Below are positions 33,064 to 37,889 of a DNA stretch of 37,889 bases, one piece after another. Positions within the stretch are counted from its first letter, which is position 1. Each line of letters starts with the position of its first letter. Source of the DNA: Clostridiales bacterium (GTDB lineage: Bacteria > Bacillota > Clostridia > Clostridiales > Oxobacteraceae); assembly GCA_030016385.1 (NCBI GenBank), contig JASEJN010000032.1, positions 1 through 37,889 of the forward strand, in the 5' to 3' direction. Position numbers and translations under genes: made by a program. The notes under the pieces are model-generated. The model was not told where the DNA came from. It saw only the letters and a program-made list of their open reading frames with translations, and did no database searches.

Positions 33064-33951
33064 ATGGCTTATAAAAGAAAAAGATATACTTTATTTGACA
33101 TCATTATATTTGTTGTACTGATCTCAATTACATTGATTACTTTTTTCCCTGTGGTTTATATGGTCGCCGTTTCTTTTAGTGACAAATCGGCAGTTGCAGC
33201 AGGCATTGTTACAGTATTCCCTGTAAAACCAACATTAGCGGCATATAAATCCGTTATAAAAGATAATTATTTCTTTACTTCCTTTGGAGTATCGGTAAGG
33301 AGAGTATTATTAGGGTGTTCTATAAATTTTGCATTAACAGTGCTTACCGCCTTTCCACTTTCAAGGCGGGATTCTGAATTTAAAGGCAGAAACGTCTATA
33401 TGTGGATATTAATATTTACTATGCTTTTCAGTGCCGGAATGATACCCTTATATTTTACTGTAAAAAGTCTCCATCTTTTAGATACGATGTGGGCTCTTGT
33501 ACTTCCGGGTGCGGTGCCTGTCTTTAATATAATAGTCCTTATGAACTTTTTCAGAAATCTCCCTAAAGCTTTGGATGAGGCGGCTGTTATAGATGGAGCG
33601 GGACCATGGTATATGCTTCTTAAAATATATCTTCCTATGTCCTTGCCTGCACTTGCAACTGTTACACTGTTTAGCGTCGTAGGGCATTGGAATTCATTCT
33701 TCGATGGATTGATTTATATGAAAACGCAAAATCACTATCCGCTTCAGACATATTTGAACCAGACGATCATACAATATTCGATGGTCAGCAAAAATATGAC
33801 AAAGGAAGAGATAGAAAGACTCACAAAACTATCGGACAAAACAGTTAATTCGGCAAAAATTTTAATCAGCATGATTCCGATACTGCTTGTATATCCCTTC
33901 CTTCAAAGGTATTTTATCACAGGCATTACATTAGGCTCTGTAAAAGAATAA
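33064..33951 (+). CDS. ABC transporter permease (LplC/YtcP type)
   Basis: Second permease, also 295 residues with six membrane helices. The EAA loop is DEAAVIDGAGPWYMLLKIYL (about 177-196), and the C-terminus ends in the typical QRYFITGITLGSVKE. It starts 14 bp after the first permease with GGGTGG upstream. It pairs with the LplB-type subunit, and the alpha-galactosidase gene follows after 49 bp, suggesting the imported sugar is a galactoside. Confidence 0.92.
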   Translation: MAYKRKRYTLFDIIIFVVLISITLITFFPVVYMVAVSFSDKSAVAAGIVTVFPVKPTLAAYKSVIKDNYFFTSFGVSVRRVLLGCSINFALTVLTAFPLSRRDSEFKGRNVYMWILIFTMLFSAGMIPLYFTVKSLHLLDTMWALVLPGAVPVFNIIVLMNFFRNLPKALDEAAVIDGAGPWYMLLKIYLPMSLPALATVTLFSVVGHWNSFFDGLIYMKTQNHYPLQTYLNQTIIQYSMVSKNMTKEEIERLTKLSDKTVNSAKILISMIPILLVYPFLQRYFITGITLGSVKE

Positions 33952-34000
33952 TAGTTGTCCAATTATTTATAGGTTTATGCAATAGATAGGAGGAAATTTA

Positions 34001-35977
34001 ATGATAAATGGATTTGGCATAGAATATAAAGGGAACCTTTTGTCAGAGAACATAGGATTTAAAAAAACACAGAATTCCCGTAAATTAAAAAACAAAAATG
34101 GATCGATAAAAACTATCGACATATATGTAAGCGATGCAAACGATTTGGAAATTAGAAATGTTATTGTTGAATATCCAAATTCTTCTATCATCGAGAAATG
34201 GGTTGAAATCAAAAATATTTCTGCAAATGAAATAAAAATTACGAGAGTAGACTCTATAAATGGGCTGCTCCCATCGGGAGAATATAAATTAAGATACTTC
34301 AATTCACAGGCAGGCGGAGAATTTTGTCCGGTGGACATACCTCTGCAAGGTACAAAAGTACTGGAAGTAACAAGCGGAAGGTCCTCAAATGGGATGAACC
34401 CATGGTTTTGTATAGAGGGAATGGATGGGAGTATACTTTCCTGTGCCATTGCGTGGTCAGGCAACTGGATAGTCAGGTTTGAACCTCAAACAGATGGGAG
34501 ATACAAAATCAGCGGAGGACTTTCAAACTGGGACTTCTTTAAGATATTAAAGCCTGGAGAAACAATGGAAGGGATTCATATGATATATACATTCCTTCCT
34601 GAAGGTGATTTTGACAGGTCATGTATAGAATTCGGCAGATGGGGGAGAAAATTTTTATACCCCAAAAATCCTATATCTGAAGGTATGATTGTGACATGGA
34701 ACCACTGGTGGCCGTATGAAGATGTCGAAATAAACGAGGACGTATTTAAGGAAAATATTGATATGTGCCATAGTATTGGAGCTGACATATCGATATTGGA
34801 TGCAGGATGGTTTGGGGAGCCGGATAAAAACTGCAATTCCAATAAGGCAGGATGGAGTGAAAATGTTGATTGGTATCTAAAAAGAGGAGACTGGCATAAG
34901 GTAAATATTATTCGTTTTCCTTCAGGAATACGTGCATTGTCCGATTATGCGCATTCTAAAGGATTAAAATTTGGGATATGGTGTGAAATAGAAGCTGTAG
35001 GGAAAAAAGCGGATATCGCTATGATGCATCCGGAATACATTGCACAGAGAGATGGCAAGCCTTTAGGATATATGTGCATGGGAAATCCTGGAACGGTAAA
35101 ATGGGCATTTAGCGTTGTAGAGAAACTTATAAATGATTATGGCGCTGATTGGATAAAGTTCGACTTTAATTTAAATCCAGGTGCAGGATGTAACAGAAAA
35201 GATCACGGTCATGGTGAAGGAGACGGTTTATATGAACATTACAGGGGATATTATAGGCTTCTTTCTATGATAAGGGAAAAATATCCGAATGTATTTATTG
35301 AAAACTGTTCATCAGGCGGACTCAGGGTGGACCTTGGCATTATGAAATATGTACATGCATCATTCCTCAGCGATCCTGATAATACAGTTCATCATTTGCA
35401 GACATTCTGGGGCCAGTCAGTGATGCTGCATCCTTCTGTATGCTACCATTTTACCTGGTCGCAAAACAGGGTATTCTATGAAAGCAATATTGATAAAGAT
35501 CCTATCAAAGATGATATGAAACAGTCTAAACTTGATTATATAGTGCGTGCAGATATGCTTGATATGCTTGGATATTCATACAGGCTTCCTGAACTTCCGA
35601 AGTGGTGCGCTGAGAGAATAAGTTATCACAGCAAACTTTACAAGGAAGTAATAGGCAGATTTATAAAAGAAGCTGATATGTATCATCTTACAGGGCAGGC
35701 ACTGGACAGCGGCAGGGGAGATAAGTGGAATTCCTTCCTGTATGTTATGGAAAATAAGGAGGAAGCTGTTATGTTCGTATTCAGGCTTCCGTGTGGAGAA
35801 AACGAGAGAAAAATAGTTCTAAAAGGTTTGATTGATGATGCAGTATATAAGGTTCGATTTGAGGATAGGGGTATTTGCTATAAGATAAGCGGAGAAGACC
35901 TAATGAAGAATGGGATACTTTTTACTGATATGGAAGAAGAATCATCAGAAATAATTTATATCAACAAAGTAAATTAG
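34001..35977 (+). CDS. GH36-family alpha-galactosidase
   Basis: Glycoside hydrolase, 658 residues and without a signal peptide, so it should act on imported oligosaccharides such as raffinose-type sugars. The N-terminal beta-sandwich (about 1-220) is followed by the catalytic barrel. The candidate nucleophile is Asp388 in WIKFDFN and the candidate acid/base is Asp458 in FLSDPDN. The family signature ENCSSGGLRVDLG lies at 434-446. The usual WxEPE segment is WCEIE here, and the enzyme is shorter than the common 720-residue form, so its preference may differ from textbook GalA. GGAGG precedes the ATG. It is the last intact gene of the transport operon. Confidence 0.85.
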   Translation: MINGFGIEYKGNLLSENIGFKKTQNSRKLKNKNGSIKTIDIYVSDANDLEIRNVIVEYPNSSIIEKWVEIKNISANEIKITRVDSINGLLPSGEYKLRYFNSQAGGEFCPVDIPLQGTKVLEVTSGRSSNGMNPWFCIEGMDGSILSCAIAWSGNWIVRFEPQTDGRYKISGGLSNWDFFKILKPGETMEGIHMIYTFLPEGDFDRSCIEFGRWGRKFLYPKNPISEGMIVTWNHWWPYEDVEINEDVFKENIDMCHSIGADISILDAGWFGEPDKNCNSNKAGWSENVDWYLKRGDWHKVNIIRFPSGIRALSDYAHSKGLKFGIWCEIEAVGKKADIAMMHPEYIAQRDGKPLGYMCMGNPGTVKWAFSVVEKLINDYGADWIKFDFNLNPGAGCNRKDHGHGEGDGLYEHYRGYYRLLSMIREKYPNVFIENCSSGGLRVDLGIMKYVHASFLSDPDNTVHHLQTFWGQSVMLHPSVCYHFTWSQNRVFYESNIDKDPIKDDMKQSKLDYIVRADMLDMLGYSYRLPELPKWCAERISYHSKLYKEVIGRFIKEADMYHLTGQALDSGRGDKWNSFLYVMENKEEAVMFVFRLPCGENERKIVLKGLIDDAVYKVRFEDRGICYKISGEDLMKNGILFTDMEEESSEIIYINKVN

Positions 35978-36003
35978 ATGAAATAATTGTGGGAGGAGAA
36001 TTT

Positions 36004-36668
36004 GATCATGTGGCCATATTTGCAAAGAAGTATGGCGATGATGTTTTATTGCTGTAAATGAATGACTTAACGTAGATTCGTATTTTGACAGCCATATGGG
36101 TTTTGAAAGAAGGCTTATAGAAAATCCTGAAAATACAGCGTATTATATTTCAAAAATATGTGATATTACATTTGAAAGAATAAAAGCGTTAAAGGATTTA
36201 GGATGCAGCGGATATATAAGTTCTGAAACCTATTGCTCGGCCGATATACTTTCCCCTCAATGTTATCATGATATTATCAAGCCAATTCATAAGCGGTATT
36301 TCAAAAAAATATCCGATATCGGTATGGTTGGGATAGGATATTTTACAGGGAATATAATTCCTATGCTTGATGATATAAAAGATCTTAAACTTGATGGACT
36401 CATGATGGAAGAGTCTAAGAAGAATTTTGCGCTTGATGTGGGAGAAGTTGCAGAAAGTCTTGAGAATACTTGCGCGCTATTCGGGAATCTTGACAGTGTG
36501 TGGATCCTTCAGAATGGTACGGAAAGTGATGTAATAAAAGAAATAACCCGTCAGCTAAAGGCAACAAAAGGGAAAAGATTTATTATGGCAAATGGTTGCC
36601 CAATATCGTTTTAAAACACCCCAAAAAATTTTAAAGCGATGATAGATACAGTAAGGCGATGGAGATAG
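36004..36668 (+). pseudogene. Decayed URO-D-family (uroporphyrinogen decarboxylase-like) gene
   Basis: Only the middle and C-terminal parts of a URO-D-superfamily protein remain. The sequence opens with DHVAIFAKKYGDDV, changes frame near 36050, meets a TGA at 36063 (read as NE-stop-LNVDSYF), and continues open from ATG 36096 (MGFERRLIENPEN) through the metal-site-like region to ANGCPISF. A TAA at 36612 interrupts NTPKNFKAMIDTV, which ends at 36668. One frameshift and two nonsense changes make a working product unlikely. Such proteins include corrinoid methyltransferases and uncharacterised members found beside sugar operons. It lies 26 bp after the alpha-galactosidase gene. Confidence 0.8.
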
Positions 36669-36705
36669 TAAAAGGCAAAATTTATATAATGATATCTGAA
36701 CCAAT

Positions 36706-36741
36706 AAGAATGAGGCTAGGCAACTAACTAGCCTCATTCTT
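36706..36741. terminator. Operon terminator, target of the group II intron
   Basis: AAGAATGAGGCTAG (36706-36719) pairs perfectly with CTAGCCTCATTCTT (36728-36741) around an 8-nt loop. The T-tract expected after it is interrupted: only TGCAC remains before the intron sequence begins at 36746. Confidence 0.75.
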
Positions 36742-36745
36742 GCAC

Positions 36746-37352
36746 GTGCGCCCGGCACGGGCGCAGTCTAACGGGTGCAAATCCCGAGTGCGGGCTGATA
36801 GTGCCAAGCACATAGCCAAAGGCAAGGGTGTCCACGGCGACGTGGAATCTGAAGGAAGCTGGAGGCAAACTTCTGGTCTGACGGACAGAAATCACATTAG
36901 GCATATGTAGGCTGGGTAAAGTTGCGTAACAAACCAAAGCCCAAAACTATCTGGGAACCTACTGTGTATATGTGGCAGATATATGGAAGGAAAGACTGCG
37001 TTCTTACCCGGGGAGGTCTCACGGACGTGTGGAAACAAAGTGTATGAAGCATGGTCGAAATAAGATTTATCGTGAGAAGTCAGCAGATAATAGCTTCGGA
37101 TTCCGTCTGGGACGCAGCTGCCACGATGCAATCCGGAAATGCCAGCAATATGCCGATGAAGGATACAGGTATGCGGTAGATATGGATTTGGAGAAATTCT
37201 TTGACACCGTAAACATAAGTAAGCTGATAGAGGTGTTATCCCGTACCATAAAGGATGGGAGAGTTATCTCGTTAATCCATAAATACTTACGTGCAGGAGT
37301 TATAGTAAAGCATAAGTTTGAAGAAACAACCCTGGGCGTCCCCCGGGGAGGC
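36746..37352 (+). mobile_element. Group II intron, internally deleted
   Basis: Begins GTGCGCCCGGCACGGGCG, the GUGYG-type 5' end, and continues with an intron-like 5' ribozyme region: GGTGCAAATCCCGAGTGCGG, then GGTGTCCACGGCGACGTGG, then ACCCGGGGAGGTCTCACGG near 37011. It sits four bases after a terminator stem. The domain V/VI region and 3' splice site were not found. The 5' part is joined directly to the middle of the reverse transcriptase gene, and the 3' part is lost beyond the PRGG motif. Confidence 0.75.
37092..37352 (+). pseudogene. Group II intron reverse transcriptase, central fragment
   Basis: About 87 residues of the reverse transcriptase are recognisable: SFGFRLGRSCHDAIRK (RT block 2), then AVDMDLEKFFDTVN (block 3, with the first catalytic Asp) and TTLGVPRGG (block 4). 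The N-terminus, the YADD box, the maturase domain and any endonuclease are absent. The frame stays open from 36972 to 37436, but the flanking residues are intron RNA or repeat sequence, not protein homologous to RT. It cannot be functional. Confidence 0.8.
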
Positions 37353-37461
37353 TTATGCGAAGCTTTGCATAATCCACCTTATGCAAAGTTGATGATTATG
37401 CAAAGTAAACCGCTGAAAGTCTTGCATTATCTATAACTGTCTTTGATTTACTTTGCATAAT
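37353..37461. repeat. Cluster of TTATGCAAAG repeats
   Basis: TTATGCGAAGCTTTGCATAA (37353-37372) is a near-palindrome. Direct copies of TTATGCAAAG lie at 37379-37388 and 37396-37405, 17 bp apart. ATTATGCAAAGTAAA (37395-37409) is repeated inverted and exact at 37447-37461. The cluster replaces the rest of the reverse transcriptase gene. The arrangement resembles recombinase-binding sites at the end of a mobile element. Confidence 0.6.
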
Positions 37462-37473
37462 TTCTAAATCACT

Positions 37474-37536
37474 TCAGATTAGAGAGCCAGTCGAGCAATG
37501 CTGAATCCTTGTTCCAGTCAGGGAGATTTGGTGCTA
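37474..37536 (-). pseudogene. Short C-terminal coding remnant, unknown protein
   Basis: On the minus strand a frame reads IAPNLPDWNKDSALLDWLSN, then LK and a stop at 37474-37476. Its residue composition looks like a genuine protein C-terminus. It lies just inside the TTATGCAAAG inverted repeats and is cut off at 37536, where IS3-like end sequence begins. It may be the tail of a transposase or integrase; I cannot identify the family. Confidence 0.35.
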
Positions 37537-37889
37537 TGTCAAGAAAAAGTACAAATTAAAATGAGAAAATTCTAATTATTTTTCATATTTTTAACTGGCA
37601 ATTGGTGCACTAATCTCCTTGACTTTTTCATATGTCTTTTCAAACTCATTGGGTGACATATAATTGCAATGACTATGAATCTTTGTGGTGTTATAAAATG
37701 TTTCAATGTATTCAAATACAAGAATATATGCATGACGATAATTATTAATTCTAAAGCGATTTATCCATTCACGTTTAATAATTGCATGGAAGGATTCAAT
37801 ACATGCATTATCCTATGGATAAGCTTTCTTAGAATAACTAAGTATCATTTTGGAAGCAGCTTTTCTATACTCTTTTGATACGTATTGAC
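37537..37889 (-). mobile_element. IS3-family insertion sequence, 3' part (runs off window)
   Basis: A TGTCAAGAAAAAGTACAAA sequence at 37537 is a plausible terminal repeat, followed by the transposase gene on the minus strand. The left-hand remainder lies beyond the window. The 5' TG is typical of IS3-type ends. The terminus is inferred from position and from the break in the neighbouring remnant. Confidence 0.5.
37591..37889 (-). pseudogene. IS3-family transposase, C-terminal part with nonsense codon
   Basis: The reading frame ends at 37591 and encodes the end of the DDE integrase core of an IS150-like OrfB. It reads YSKKAYP-stop-DNACIESFHAIIKRE, where the Glu in CIESF is the third catalytic residue, then FEYIETFYN and YMSPNEFE. 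The TAG at about 37815 replaces a residue just before DNA, so this copy should be inactive unless the codon is read through. The gene continues past the window edge. Confidence 0.85.

Noticed and set aside
36972..37436. A 154-codon frame that looks like a short reverse transcriptase
   Set aside because: Only the central third is homologous to reverse transcriptase; YADD, maturase and N-terminus are missing and the ends translate intron RNA and repeats.
37353..37461. Possible CRISPR-like repeat array
   Set aside because: Copies are only about 10 bp, occur in both orientations and have unequal spacing; no cas gene is present in the window.

Overview
The window looks like chromosomal DNA of a low-GC Gram-positive anaerobe of the class Clostridia. 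The evidence is strong AGGAGG-type ribosome binding sites with some TTG/GTG starts, TTGACA/TATAAT promoters, a walJ-htrC-rlmH block, DnaD and DnaC/DnaI-like primosome genes, two-subunit class I fumarase and YesM/YesN plus Lpl-type sugar uptake genes. No species can be named from the sequence alone.

Left part (1-7 kb), housekeeping: a COG2509-type FAD oxidoreductase and purA, then a long imperfect palindrome, a three-tRNA operon (Glu-Val-Asp) with its own promoter and a 20-bp terminator stem, a divergent thymidylate-synthase-family gene, and on the minus strand dnaD followed by a DnaC/DnaI-like loader gene. Middle (7-21 kb): a galactonate dehydratase gene with a GntR-type operator in its promoter, followed by a decayed kinase/LacI fusion; an M23 peptidase with LysM and G5 domains; a subtilase; an FmdB-type zinc ribbon; a membrane-anchored HExxH peptidase whose start lies inside a strong hairpin; murA convergent with the two fumarase genes; walJ-htrC-rlmH; an M50 protease; and PolX.

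Right part (21-37 kb), carbohydrate and sugar-acid catabolism. One tight operon encodes an IclR regulator, a zinc dehydrogenase, an M24 creatinase-like hydrolase, a DapA-family lyase and an enolase-superfamily dehydratase. It is followed by a YesM/YesN two-component system, a complete binding-protein ABC importer (lipoprotein and two permeases, no ATPase in the window) and a GH36 alpha-galactosidase. A reasonable inference is that oligosaccharides are sensed, imported and cleaved by the second set while a sugar acid or acylated derivative is oxidised, dehydrated and cleaved by the first. The set ends in a decayed URO-D-family gene and an intrinsic terminator.

The last kilobase is a mobile-element graveyard: a group II intron inserted just after the terminator and internally deleted, a cluster of TTATGCAAAG-type repeats with a short coding remnant, and the end of an IS3-family element with a nonsense mutation. 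Scattered through the window are six full or partial copies of one palindromic intergenic repeat family, the most unusual structure here apart from the long palindrome upstream of the tRNA operon.
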